NCBI GenBank assembly: GCA_022451865.1
Contig: JAKUNM010000006.1
Span: 1 to 41,344, forward strand
DNA from: Dehalococcoidia bacterium
GTDB taxonomy: Bacteria > Chloroflexota > Dehalococcoidia > UBA2979
Length of the DNA stretch: 41,344 nucleotides
Reading direction: 5' to 3'
Each line of letters opens with the position of its first letter. Position 1 is the first letter of the stretch. The notes under the pieces are model-generated. The model searched no databases, was not told where the DNA came from, and worked only from the letters and a program-made list of their open reading frames with translations. Position numbers and translations under genes: made by a program. Shown one piece after another: positions 1 through 8,375 of this stretch.

Positions 1-38
1 CGCGGATAGAACTATCCCGTGAGATTAGGAGTAATTCC

Positions 39-860
39 ATGTCTAATGATGTGGTTCGTGCGCATCTAATTGCAGGTGGCTACCCAGCTGGTCAAGCCGC
101 TGGGCACGATCATGATTACGCACGACTTAAAATACTTGAGCAACTGAAAGAACGAGACCATGTTCACACTAGTTTGTCTGGAGATTATGAAGACATTGAA
201 AAATGGCTTCCTCAATGCAAATTATTAATTACTTACGTGGCAGGACCTGTAGCAACAGATGATCAACATGAAGTACTAAGGCAGTGGGTTGAAGCTGGTG
301 GAAGGTGGCTAGCATTGCATGGTAGTAGTGGCGGTAAAGCTGCACGAAGGCCGGATTCATCACAAAGAGAAATGGTTAAGATGGATTACCACAACACATT
401 AGGTGGTTTTTTTATACATCACCCTCCGATCAGAAAATTTCAAGTTTCCCTTGTTGATACAAAACATCCACTAACGCAAGGACTACCTGAAACATTTGAA
501 ACAATCGATGAACCCTACATGGTTGAATTGCAAGCACCAAATGATACTGATGTCTTATTGACTGCAGATTGGGGTATCGTGCCTCCTAGTGAACAGGGCT
601 TTTACTACGAGCAAGATACCGCTATTTTACCTGGTGGTTCTAAAAGAGCAATTGCATTTGAACGTAAACTAAGTCAAGGTGCAGTAGCCTATACTACTCT
701 TGGCCACTGTCATACTCCCACCACAAATAGCCAAAGAACTGTTCATGAAAGTGTTTCTCCTGATCGCAAGCCTCCTTTGAATCTGCGTGGCTCTTGGGAA
801 ACAGAAGGATTCCAAACCTTATTGCGTAATGGTATTTCTTGGTCATTAGGAGAAATTTAA
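39..860 (+). CDS. ThuA-like domain protein
   Basis: A 273-residue cytosolic protein with no signal peptide. The strand/helix pattern of a class I glutamine-amidotransferase-like fold is visible: a segment ending in LLITYVAGP (about residues 62-70), then a turn with WLALHGSSGG (about 90-99), and a late YTTLGHCHTP segment, which together match the ThuA-like (trehalose utilization) family. ThuA proteins occur in sugar-utilization loci, but their chemistry is poorly defined, so no reaction is assigned. The ATG follows a good AGGAGT Shine-Dalgarno at 27-32. The frame closes about 200 bases before the sigma factor gene, so it is probably the last gene of a unit that begins left of the window. The family call is fairly firm; the function is open. 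Confidence 0.65.
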   Translation: MSNDVVRAHLIAGGYPAGQAAGHDHDYARLKILEQLKERDHVHTSLSGDYEDIEKWLPQCKLLITYVAGPVATDDQHEVLRQWVEAGGRWLALHGSSGGKAARRPDSSQREMVKMDYHNTLGGFFIHHPPIRKFQVSLVDTKHPLTQGLPETFETIDEPYMVELQAPNDTDVLLTADWGIVPPSEQGFYYEQDTAILPGGSKRAIAFERKLSQGAVAYTTLGHCHTPTTNSQRTVHESVSPDRKPPLNLRGSWETEGFQTLLRNGISWSLGEI

Positions 861-1021
861 TTTCTGAACTAAAAAAACCAAGTAGAGAACATTTTGCTGC
901 GTATGATATGCTAAACTTTACGAATCAAAAAATGTTGCTTTACTCTCTGATTATTGGTTAACAAGTTAAAAAATTCTTAACAGATGTAACAGTAGCTTTT
1001 CTTGATTTGAAAAATGCGTCG

Positions 1022-1051
1022 TTCGCATAAAAAATTGATAATAAATATAAT
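1022..1051 (+). promoter_or_regulatory. Possible sigma-70 promoter of the sigma factor gene
   Basis: A perfect TATAAT lies at 1046-1051 with a weak TTCGCA (four of six consensus bases) 18 bases upstream at 1022-1027. If used, transcription would start near 1058, leaving a leader of only about six bases before the ATG at 1064. The remaining intergenic stretch from 861 is AT-rich, with no strong hairpin or small gene seen. Confidence 0.25.
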
Positions 1052-1063
1052 AGGATAGAAAAA

Positions 1064-2440
1064 ATGGCGCAAAAAGCTGAACGTACTACTAGCTTGACTA
1101 ACTCCTCCTCACGTGCAGTTAGCCCTACCGTTCTTGCAGAAGCTAAACGTGTTGCAGAACAAGCTGGGATTGATGATCCGGTAAGACAATACCTAAACAG
1201 AATCGGACAGGTTGCATTGTTAACTGCTGCTGATGAAAGATATTTAGCAAGGCAAATGGAAGAATGGTTACATATTGTTGCCATTGAAGAATTATTATTC
1301 GAGGAAACAGGACGTGAAGCAAATCCTTCTGAAATTCTTGTACAACTATTTAGAGAATTCCAACAAGAACGCGAAACTTACAGATTAATAAGTAAATATC
1401 TTGATCTTCCTAGGCAAAGTGTTCTTGAGCGAATACAAGATACTAAATTCAGGGAATGCGTAGATGGCGTACTAGATGAAAAGGCTTTGAAAGTTCTCAC
1501 TGAAAACACTGGGTGGGAAGATGATCGAGTAAAAGCGGCAATAGTCAACATGTCTATTATCACTACACTTATGAAACCGGAGTATGTTGAATGGGCGAGT
1601 GAAATCACTAACTCAGAGCCAAAAATTTTTACAGCACCACCTGAGCTAGCTGAAAAATTACAATCAGAATATGAAGGAAAGCTCCAGTATCAATTTGAGA
1701 AAATACGCTATGATGGCGAACGTGCAAAGCGTCACCTAACAGAGGCAAATCTACGTCTGGTTGTTGCAGTAGCTAAAAAATATCTTGGTCGTGGACTTTC
1801 TTTTCAAGATCTTATACAAGAAGGAAATATCGGATTAATGCGTGGAGTCGAAAAGTTTGATTACCGTAGAGGTTTTAAATTCTCGACATATGCCACGTGG
1901 TGGATTCGTCAAGGAATTACACGTGCACTAGCTGATCAAGCCCGTACGATAAGAATACCCGTTCATATGGTAGAGGTAATCAATAAGATGGTCCGCATCT
2001 CACGGAGATTACAACAAGAACTAGGTCGCGAAGCTACTTCGGAAGAGATTGGAAAAGAACTCGAACTACCGCCTACACGTGTACAAGAATTACGTAAAAT
2101 TGCTCAAGAGACTGTTTCTTTAGATACGCCAGTCGGTGAAGATGAAGATTCTGACTTAGCTGATTTTGTTCCTGACGACACTGTTGAACTCCCCTTTGAC
2201 CAAGCTTCTTATCAGTTGTTTCGACAACAAGTCGCAGATGTATTATCTTCTCTCACTCCTCGTGAACGTAGAGTATTGGAGTTAAGATTTGGACTTGAGG
2301 ATGGAAAAGCTCGGACCTTAGAAGAAGTGGGAAGAGAATTCAACGTTACTCGAGAACGTATTCGACAAATCGAAGGAAAAGCATTAAGAAAGCTAAGAAG
2401 CCCTTCACGTTCCAGACAGCTAAAAGACTACTTAACTTAG
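1064..2440 (+). CDS. rpoD: RNA polymerase sigma factor, primary (RpoD/SigA) type
   Basis: A 458-residue sigma-70 protein that directs RNA polymerase to -10/-35 promoters. Region 1.2 is visible near residues 39-70 ([13 protein letters not shown]). Region 2 has the hallmark NLRLVV, then [22 protein letters not shown], the -10-recognition stretch around [11 protein letters not shown] (about 280-290) and the RTIRIPVHM turn. Region 3 follows, and region 4 ends with the helix-turn-helix [19 protein letters not shown]. The N-terminal acidic region 1.1 of large RpoD proteins is absent, so this is a short SigA-like or group 2 factor; the conserved C-terminal SRQLKDYL favours the primary factor. About 80 residues of less conserved sequence separate regions 1.2 and 2. 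It is transcribed as a single gene. Confidence 0.9.
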   Translation: MAQKAERTTSLTNSSSRAVSPTVLAEAKRVAEQAGIDDPVRQYLNRIGQVALLTAADERYLARQMEEWLHIVAIEELLFEETGREANPSEILVQLFREFQQERETYRLISKYLDLPRQSVLERIQDTKFRECVDGVLDEKALKVLTENTGWEDDRVKAAIVNMSIITTLMKPEYVEWASEITNSEPKIFTAPPELAEKLQSEYEGKLQYQFEKIRYDGERAKRHLTEANLRLVVAVAKKYLGRGLSFQDLIQEGNIGLMRGVEKFDYRRGFKFSTYATWWIRQGITRALADQARTIRIPVHMVEVINKMVRISRRLQQELGREATSEEIGKELELPPTRVQELRKIAQETVSLDTPVGEDEDSDLADFVPDDTVELPFDQASYQLFRQQVADVLSSLTPRERRVLELRFGLEDGKARTLEEVGREFNVTRERIRQIEGKALRKLRSPSRSRQLKDYLT

Positions 2441-2477
2441 CGCATTATCAATTTCCTATTTCTTTTCGGTATACTAA

Positions 2478-2506
2478 TCATTCACGATGAATGGGACTGT
2501 TTTTTT
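2478..2506 (+). terminator. Weak intrinsic terminator-like hairpin after the sigma factor gene
   Basis: A stem of six perfect pairs plus one wobble pair (CATTCA / TGAATG, loop CGA, 2479-2493) is followed five bases later by seven T residues at 2500-2506. The stem is AT-rich, so termination would be partial. A TATACT at 2470-2475 could instead be a -10 element for the downstream dehydrogenase. Confidence 0.3.
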
Positions 2507-2529
2507 AATGAGTCAGTGAAGGGAAAATT

Positions 2530-3615
2530 ATGCAAGCAGCTATTTTACATGGCCCCCAAATACCGTTAGAGATTACCGAAGTAAACATAGATGAACCTCG
2601 AGCAGGGGAAGCACTTGTGCGTGTCATTGCAGCTGGTGTTTGTCATTCAGATCTTCACTTCATCGAAGGTACTTATCCGGGTAGATATCCAATGGTCCTA
2701 GGTCATGAAGTCGCTGGAATTGTTGATTCAGTTGGACCAGGAGTTACAAATGTCTCCTCCGGTGACAGGGTAATTATGGGTTTTGTTCAACCATGTGGGC
2801 ATTGTAAAGTATGCGATCAAGGTAGACCAAATCTATGTTCCAATTCAACACGTGATAGAACTTCTGACCAACCTGCACTGCTCTTGGAGGAAAAGCCAGT
2901 TACACAAATGGCTAATGTGGGAGGATTCGCAAGATATTCAGTTATGGCTTCTTCAGGGTTGTTGAAGATACCTGATTCGATAGGACTCGATGTTGCTGCA
3001 TTAGTTGGTTGTTCAGTTATGACTGGATATGGTGCTGTAGTAAATACAGCTAAAGTAGAACCTGGTTCAACAGTCGCTGTCATTGGAGCTGGTGGTATTG
3101 GACTTAACATTATTCAAGCTGCAAGGCTTGCAGGAGCTAGTCAAATAATTGCAATCGATATGGTCGAGCATAAATTATCAACAGCCAAAGAATTTGGTGC
3201 GACCGATATTGTAAATGCGATAGAAAGCGATCCAATTGAAGCTGTGAAGGATTTAAGTTCTGGTGGTGTTGATTTTTCATTCGAAGCTATAGGGTTAAAA
3301 ACAACATCTGAACAGGCTTACCAAATGGCAACTCGTGGAGGCACAGCTGTCATTGTGGGAATGGTTCCGCCTACAGATAATATCGAAATACCTGGACGAA
3401 TTTGGGTTGAAGAAAAAACATTAAAAGGAAGTTTTTATGGCTCGGCACGTTTCCATGTTGATATGCCTAGAATATTTGATTTATACCAACAAGGGAAACT
3501 GAATATCGATGGATTAGTCACAAAGCGTTGGCCATTTGAAAAGATTAACGAAGCATTTACGTCACTAAAAAATGGTGAGGTAGCACGTTCCATTCTTGAA
3601 ATTGGATCTGAATAG
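2530..3615 (+). CDS. Zinc-dependent alcohol dehydrogenase (MDR superfamily)
   Basis: A 361-residue medium-chain dehydrogenase/reductase that oxidizes an alcohol or reduces an aldehyde with a nicotinamide cofactor. Catalytic zinc ligands are C38 (GVCHSD), H59 with E60 (LGHE) and a later Cys near C161. The structural-zinc lobe has C89, C92, C95 and C103. The Rossmann motif GAGGIG spans 186-191, with an acidic residue at D210 that favours NAD over NADP. The sequence resembles class III-type or mycothiol/NDMA-dependent alcohol dehydrogenases, but the substrate cannot be read. An MmgE/PrpD gene follows 13 bases later and then a class III aminotransferase, so a catabolic operon in which this enzyme handles an aldehyde or alcohol intermediate is likely (inference). 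Confidence 0.85.
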   Translation: MQAAILHGPQIPLEITEVNIDEPRAGEALVRVIAAGVCHSDLHFIEGTYPGRYPMVLGHEVAGIVDSVGPGVTNVSSGDRVIMGFVQPCGHCKVCDQGRPNLCSNSTRDRTSDQPALLLEEKPVTQMANVGGFARYSVMASSGLLKIPDSIGLDVAALVGCSVMTGYGAVVNTAKVEPGSTVAVIGAGGIGLNIIQAARLAGASQIIAIDMVEHKLSTAKEFGATDIVNAIESDPIEAVKDLSSGGVDFSFEAIGLKTTSEQAYQMATRGGTAVIVGMVPPTDNIEIPGRIWVEEKTLKGSFYGSARFHVDMPRIFDLYQQGKLNIDGLVTKRWPFEKINEAFTSLKNGEVARSILEIGSE

Positions 3616-3628
3616 TTAAGGAGCCATT

Positions 3629-4990
3629 ATGTCTTCTGATAACCCAACTGCTCATCTAGCTAAGTTCATTTCAACAACTTCAATTGATGAAATATCTGAA
3701 GAAGTTCTCCATGAGGCAAACAGAACACTGATTAATATAATTGCAGTAGCTCTATCAGCTTCAAATGACCCATCAGCAAGTACACTTTTAAATTGGGATG
3801 GGGGAAAACATTCTGAAAGAATGACAACAGTTATCGGGAAAGGTCAAGCGCATCTTGAACGTGCCGCTTTGGTAAATGGTTACCTTGCACACCTTCAGGA
3901 TTATGATGATACCCATTTCCCCACAATACTTCATCCAAGTGCCCCCATTTGGCCTACAGTCTTGGCAATTGCCGAAACAGAAAACTTATCTGGTTCTGAG
4001 GCTTTGGCAGCTTTCTCTATTGGTGCGGAAACTGCTTGTAGCCTTGCAATGTCTATTCATCCTTGGCACTACAATGCCGGTTGGCATATTACCGGCACTG
4101 TAGGTGTGTTTGGTGCCACAGCAGCAGCGATACATGCACTAAAACTTTCACCTGAACATGCAGAACAAACTCTCGGGCTAGCTGGAACACATTCTGCTGG
4201 TGTTCGTGAAACTTTCGGAACAAATGCTAAAGCATTACACGCAGGAAATGCTGCATCACATGGATTACGTTCGGCCTACCTTGTAAAATCAGGTTTCACT
4301 GGACCACTTAAATTTTTGGAGGGAAGACGTGGATTTTGGGCAATACAATCGCCAGAAAAACATGACCAGACTTGGATAGATAACATCGGTACCACTACTC
4401 AATCTTGGCAATTATTAAGTAACGGCCTTAAGCCATTTGCTAATGGAATCGTGTCCCATCCTCTTGAAGAGGCAGTCATAACCCTACGTAATCAACATAA
4501 TATTCAAAGTGAACAAGTCCAATCGATTCAAGCACAGGTCCATCCACTAGTCATCGAATTAATGAACAGGCCAAACCCGAGTGTAGGTCTTGAAGGAAAA
4601 TTTTCTTACCAACACTGTGCAGCTGTTTCACTCGTTGACGGATCTGCGCATGATGCACAATTTTCCGATGAACGGGTGATAGATCCTGAAATCATTGAAC
4701 TACGTGATAAAGTTTCAGCACAAATCGATAAATCACTCAAAGAAGAAGAAGTTCATGTTTCAATAGAACTTACAGATGGACAAACCCACTCAATACATAT
4801 ACCTTCTGCCACAGGATCACCTTCTAACCCAATGACTGATTCACAGCTCGATGATAAATTTTTTGCACTTTCGAATGAAATATTAGGTGAAGGAAAAACT
4901 CTGAAACTACTTAAATTGTTAAAAGAAATTAATTCCGCACCAAATATAAATGAAATAATGAATATGCTAAGGACTGATCATGATGAATAA
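3629..4990 (+). CDS. MmgE/PrpD family protein
   Basis: A 453-residue protein of the MmgE/PrpD family, which includes 2-methylcitrate dehydratase, cis-aconitate decarboxylase and iminodisuccinate epimerase; these act on di- and tricarboxylates. The characteristic segment HLQDYDDTHFPTILHPSAP lies at about residues 90-108, followed by the glycine/alanine-rich helical core (GAETACSLAM, HITGTVGVFGATAAA) and a C-terminal lid region. The length is normal for the family. A good Shine-Dalgarno (AAGGAGCC) precedes the ATG. The 3' end overlaps the aminotransferase start by 11 bases, implying coupled translation. Methylcitrate synthase and methylisocitrate lyase genes are absent nearby, so a role in the 2-methylcitrate cycle is not supported. 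The overlapping aminotransferase suggests an amino-dicarboxylate substrate (inference). Confidence 0.82.
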   Translation: MSSDNPTAHLAKFISTTSIDEISEEVLHEANRTLINIIAVALSASNDPSASTLLNWDGGKHSERMTTVIGKGQAHLERAALVNGYLAHLQDYDDTHFPTILHPSAPIWPTVLAIAETENLSGSEALAAFSIGAETACSLAMSIHPWHYNAGWHITGTVGVFGATAAAIHALKLSPEHAEQTLGLAGTHSAGVRETFGTNAKALHAGNAASHGLRSAYLVKSGFTGPLKFLEGRRGFWAIQSPEKHDQTWIDNIGTTTQSWQLLSNGLKPFANGIVSHPLEEAVITLRNQHNIQSEQVQSIQAQVHPLVIELMNRPNPSVGLEGKFSYQHCAAVSLVDGSAHDAQFSDERVIDPEIIELRDKVSAQIDKSLKEEEVHVSIELTDGQTHSIHIPSATGSPSNPMTDSQLDDKFFALSNEILGEGKTLKLLKLLKEINSAPNINEIMNMLRTDHDE

Positions 4991-6365
4991 CAAAACTGGA
5001 AATAATGTGAATGAATCCTATAGAGAACGAGCATTAAATCATCTATGGGTCCAAACTCAACAATATAATGACCTAGCTGCTGAAAATGGACTTCTCTTCA
5101 TAGAAAAAGGACATGGCATCTATCTAGAAAATATGGATGGCAAAAAATATATAGATGCAATGTCAGGTTTATGGGTTGTAGCTGTAGGGCATGGTCGAAA
5201 TGAGTTGGCAAAAATTGCTGAGAAACAGATCAGTGAATTAGCGTTTGCGAATCCATTTGCTTATGCAACGCCTCCTGCAGTAGATCTCGCATCAAAACTT
5301 GCCGAATTAACACCATCAAGTATCAATAAATTCTTTTTCGTAAATTCAGGTTCAGAGGCTGTAGAAACGGCAATACGAATGGCCAAACAATACCACTATA
5401 ACAATGGTGAATCGAAACGATACAAGGTTATATCGCGAATAGGTTCATATCATGGCACAACAATGGGAGCATTGAGTGTAAATGGATCTCCGATGTTAAA
5501 TCGAGCACCATTTGAACCTTTATTACCAGGTATAGTTCATGTTCCAAATACAAATGGCTTCGGTGAAATAAAAAATGAAAAAACAGGACTGGATGATATG
5601 TTTTGGGCACGATATACAGAGGAACGTATTAAATTCGAAAGACCCGAGACAATAGCAGCTTTGATCGCTGAGCCTATTTCGACTTCAAATGGAAGTCATG
5701 TACCTTCAAAGGAATATTGGGAACATATACGTAAAATTACTAAAGAACATGGAATACTCCTCATACACGATGAAGTCATCAATGGTTTTGGTCGTACTGG
5801 GAAGTGGTTCGCATCCGAACATTTTGGGATCGAACCAGATCTTTTAACTATGGCTAAGCAATTATCTTCTGGTTACGCACCAATTGCTGCAGTTGGTGTT
5901 TCTGATCATGTTGCTGAATGTTTTGTTGGGGAAAAAGAAGATTCCTTTGTAGGTGGAACAACATGGGGGGCTAACCCTGTAAGTTGTGCGATAGCATTGG
6001 GTAATTTAGAGATCCTAGAATCAGAAAGGCTCCCTCAGAACAGTGCTGTAACAGGTGAATATCTAAAAACACAATTAGAAAAACTTAAGAATGATCATCC
6101 TATTATTTCTGATACACGAGGTATTGGCCTTATGCATTCTATTGACTTACTTCGCAATCCAGAAAGTGGTGAAGATTTTAAACCTGAAGATAATATTGCA
6201 AAACGTATGCCACAATTATTACTCGATGCAGGCATACTTTCACGTGCAGGGAGTTCAATACAGGTCGCACCTCCATTAGTAATTAACCGAGAGGAAATAG
6301 ATGAACTTGTAGACGGAATAGACCAAGCTATAGGAAATTTTGAAGCTGAAATAGGCGTTAGTTAG
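4980..6365 (+). CDS. Class III (omega) aminotransferase
   Basis: A 461-residue PLP-dependent fold type I enzyme. The Schiff-base lysine is K293 in LLTMAKQLSSGY and the pyridine-nitrogen aspartate is D264 in LIHDEVINGFGRTG; the phosphate-binding NSGSEAVETA is at 122-131. This is the omega-amino acid:pyruvate / beta-alanine / diamine transaminase class, which converts primary amines or omega-amino acids to aldehydes. Two in-frame ATGs occur together (4980 and 4983), and either may start the protein. It is the third gene after the alcohol dehydrogenase and MmgE/PrpD protein, which suggests the trio degrades a nitrogenous compound through an aldehyde. It converges on folE2 with their stop codons overlapping by four bases and no room for a terminator. 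The substrate is unknown. Confidence 0.85.
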   Translation: MMNNKTGNNVNESYRERALNHLWVQTQQYNDLAAENGLLFIEKGHGIYLENMDGKKYIDAMSGLWVVAVGHGRNELAKIAEKQISELAFANPFAYATPPAVDLASKLAELTPSSINKFFFVNSGSEAVETAIRMAKQYHYNNGESKRYKVISRIGSYHGTTMGALSVNGSPMLNRAPFEPLLPGIVHVPNTNGFGEIKNEKTGLDDMFWARYTEERIKFERPETIAALIAEPISTSNGSHVPSKEYWEHIRKITKEHGILLIHDEVINGFGRTGKWFASEHFGIEPDLLTMAKQLSSGYAPIAAVGVSDHVAECFVGEKEDSFVGGTTWGANPVSCAIALGNLEILESERLPQNSAVTGEYLKTQLEKLKNDHPIISDTRGIGLMHSIDLLRNPESGEDFKPEDNIAKRMPQLLLDAGILSRAGSSIQVAPPLVINREEIDELVDGIDQAIGNFEAEIGVS

Positions 6366-7159
6366 TCTTCAAAACCACCTGTAATTTCAGCAAATGCAGA
6401 GTGATTATGGATAGATTCAAAGTTTTCCACAGTGACACAAAATTTGCCAATTCGGTCGTCTGTATTAAATGCCATTGCAACATCACGTGCAATGTCTTCT
6501 ACAAATTTCGGGTTTTCATATGCACGTTCAGTCACATACTTTTCGTCAGGACGTTTTAATATCGGATAAAGCTCACATGAACCTTGAACTTCAAGAACTG
6601 AAATTAAATCATCAATCCAAATTGAGCTAACTATTTCAACGGTAGCAGAAACTAAACTTCTCTGATTATGTGCACCGTAATCAGAAATAGTTTTCGAACA
6701 TGGGCAAAGACTGGTAACGGGCACTTCTATTGTAAGTTGTTGTTTTAGATTCCCTGCATCCCATTCACAAATCATAGTTACTTGAAAGTCTAGAGTACTT
6801 TTCACTCCAGTAACTGGAGCTGCCTTTTCCATAAAATAGGGAAATGACATTTCAACTTCACAGTGATCAGCATTTAAGCGCTCAGCAACAGCCTGAATCA
6901 GTTCTGGAAAATTAGTTAACGACAAAGCACCTTCATGTTCTTCCAACACTTCTACAAACCTAGACATATGGGTACCTTTGACTTCAGGAGCAAGTTGAAC
7001 AAACATCCCAAAAGTTGCAATAGTAGGCTGCTCTAAGCCAGAACGATCAATTATTTTAACCGGTTGCCGAATATCTCGGATCCCTACTTTATCTATTGAT
7101 AAATTACGTGTATCAGGTAAAGCTTGAACATCTGGTATGGAGGCTAGACGTATAACCAC
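6362..7159 (-). CDS. folE2: GTP cyclohydrolase FolE2 (type IB)
   Basis: A 265-residue enzyme that converts GTP to 7,8-dihydroneopterin triphosphate, the first step of folate and other pterin synthesis. The diagnostic FolE2 motif SLCPCSKTISDYGAHNQRS is at 150-168, with the catalytic Cys in C152/C154 and H164. The N-terminal PDVQALPDTRNLSIDKVGI (9-27) and the C-terminal ENPKFVEDIARDVA also match the family. FolE2 works with manganese or other metals and replaces zinc-dependent FolE in many bacteria. The start is GTG at 7157-7159. The Nudix gene lies 109 bases upstream in the same orientation. No folB, folK or folP is visible, so the pathway is only partly clustered. Confidence 0.93.
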   Translation of the reverse strand: MVIRLASIPDVQALPDTRNLSIDKVGIRDIRQPVKIIDRSGLEQPTIATFGMFVQLAPEVKGTHMSRFVEVLEEHEGALSLTNFPELIQAVAERLNADHCEVEMSFPYFMEKAAPVTGVKSTLDFQVTMICEWDAGNLKQQLTIEVPVTSLCPCSKTISDYGAHNQRSLVSATVEIVSSIWIDDLISVLEVQGSCELYPILKRPDEKYVTERAYENPKFVEDIARDVAMAFNTDDRIGKFCVTVENFESIHNHSAFAEITGGFED

Positions 7160-7268
7160 TTTGTCTCTTTTCTTCTAATAGCTTATTTGTTACCAAAATC
7201 GCTAAAGCAATAATATCAGCGTTTTTGCTAATATATTGCATATTCTCTCTGATCAATCCACTGAATCG

Positions 7269-7745
7269 TCATAATATTTCTACTGAACTAATCAATTCTT
7301 CACGTGATTTCAAAAGATTTTCTACAGCACGAGCACCATCACGTTGTGCAGGCCAATCAAGTAAATTAACGATATCTTCAATTAAGCACCAGCGAAAATC
7401 ACAGTGTTCGTCATTTAACATTGGATTAATATCTTGATTAACTAAAGCTAAAAATACAGGTATGGAATTTAGGTGATCAGATTCCCATTCATAAAAACTT
7501 GAAACAAAAGGCACAACGAAAAAACGAAAATCATCAAATTGAGTTTCCTCTTTAACTTCTCGTCTAGCTGCCTGCCATGCAGATTCAGACTGTTCTACTT
7601 TGCCCGTAACAATACGCCACTGCCCAGAATAAATTTTTTTAGAAGATCTTTTTAAGGCGAGATATTCAAATTCACCTAAATTCTGACTTGAGGGACGTGC
7701 GACGTGACAATCTATTAAATGAATCGGTAAAGAATACATTGCCAT
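7269..7745 (-). CDS. Nudix hydrolase, possibly dihydroneopterin triphosphate pyrophosphatase (NudB-like)
   Basis: A 158-residue Nudix protein. The Nudix box runs from G48 to about residue 70: G48, E54, R62-E63 and E66-E67 are all in register; the final glycine is replaced by Q69. The fold is complete (early LALKRSSKKIYSGQWRIVTG, late strands with FRWCLIEDIVNLL). NudB removes pyrophosphate from dihydroneopterin triphosphate, the direct product of FolE2, and this gene sits next to folE2 on the same strand. That specific assignment is an inference from position and general resemblance to the dATP/DHNTP pyrophosphatase group. The ATG at 7745 has AGGA upstream. It starts 10 bases after mogA ends, so mogA, this gene and folE2 may be cotranscribed. 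Confidence 0.8.
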   Translation of the reverse strand: MAMYSLPIHLIDCHVARPSSQNLGEFEYLALKRSSKKIYSGQWRIVTGKVEQSESAWQAARREVKEETQFDDFRFFVVPFVSSFYEWESDHLNSIPVFLALVNQDINPMLNDEHCDFRWCLIEDIVNLLDWPAQRDGARAVENLLKSREELISSVEIL

Positions 7746-7754
7746 AAAGCTATC

Positions 7755-8294
7755 CTAGTAAATTGGTCCAGGTGATGTGTGATCGCCTTGAACTTTATCA
7801 GTTACGGCTATTGATGGTCCCCCTAGCAATTCAATACAATTTGGGACAGCACCAAATATACCGTCCAGAATTTGTGCTATCGCCGCAGGATTCCCGGGTA
7901 AATTTAAAATTAACGCGTTTTTCCGAGATGCTCCTACTTGGCGTGAGAGTGAGGCGGTAAGTACATACTTAAGAGAAATTGTACGCATAAGTTCACCTAG
8001 CCCAGGCAAAATCTGATCTGCAACATTAATAGTTGCTTCAGGAGTCACATCGCGCTCACTGGGACCTGTTCCACCAGTTGTTAGAACCAAACAACAATGT
8101 TCTTCATCTATTAACTTTGTCAAAGCTGCTTCGATCAAATGCTGATCATCCGATACAATCTGATACAAAGATTCCCAATGAGAAGATATAGCCTCTCCAA
8201 GCCAGCTGATAATAGCAGGGCCTCCTTTGTCTTCGTAGAGTCCTTTGCTAGCTCGGTCAGAAATCGTAACGATACCTATTCGAATATCACTCAT
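7755..8294 (-). CDS. mogA: Molybdopterin adenylyltransferase MogA/MoaB family
   Basis: A 179-residue protein of the MoCF-binding family. MogA adenylates molybdopterin before molybdate insertion. Key motifs are IGIVTISDRAS at 6-16, the nucleotide/pterin-binding TTGGTG at 72-77 followed by RDVTPEA (81-87, with the conserved acidic D82), and LNLPGNPAAI near 150. The fairly long N-terminal KGLYEDKGGP segment resembles MogA more than MoaB. No Shine-Dalgarno is obvious before the ATG. It is divergent from the split methionine synthase genes and heads the leftward mogA-Nudix-folE2 set; molybdopterin and folate share GTP-derived pterin chemistry, though no other Moco gene is in the window. Confidence 0.88.
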   Translation of the reverse strand: MSDIRIGIVTISDRASKGLYEDKGGPAIISWLGEAISSHWESLYQIVSDDQHLIEAALTKLIDEEHCCLVLTTGGTGPSERDVTPEATINVADQILPGLGELMRTISLKYVLTASLSRQVGASRKNALILNLPGNPAAIAQILDGIFGAVPNCIELLGGPSIAVTDKVQGDHTSPGPIY

Positions 8295-8338
8295 AATACA
8301 ATCAAAATTTTAAATATATTTTTTTATTAGTCAGTATT

Positions 8339-8356
8339 ATGAAAACATATTTTCAT
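8339..8356. promoter_or_regulatory. Inverted repeat in the mogA/metH divergent region
   Basis: A perfect 7-bp inverted repeat (ATGAAAA / TTTTCAT with a four-base centre) lies between mogA and the first methionine synthase gene, 20 bases before the latter's ATG. A TATTAT at 8335-8340 overlaps its left edge, so the repeat could be an operator. The divergent space (8295-8375) is far too short for a cobalamin or SAM riboswitch. Confidence 0.22.
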
Positions 8357-8375
8357 TAACAACATAAGGGGAAAG

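Noticed and set aside
1-38. Tail of a gene upstream of the ThuA-like protein
   Set aside because: A TAG at 7-9 could end a preceding frame, but nine bases are too few to support a feature.
8295-8375. Cobalamin or SAM riboswitch ahead of the methionine synthase genes
   Set aside because: The intergenic space is about 80 bases and shows only a 7-bp hairpin, too little for either riboswitch.
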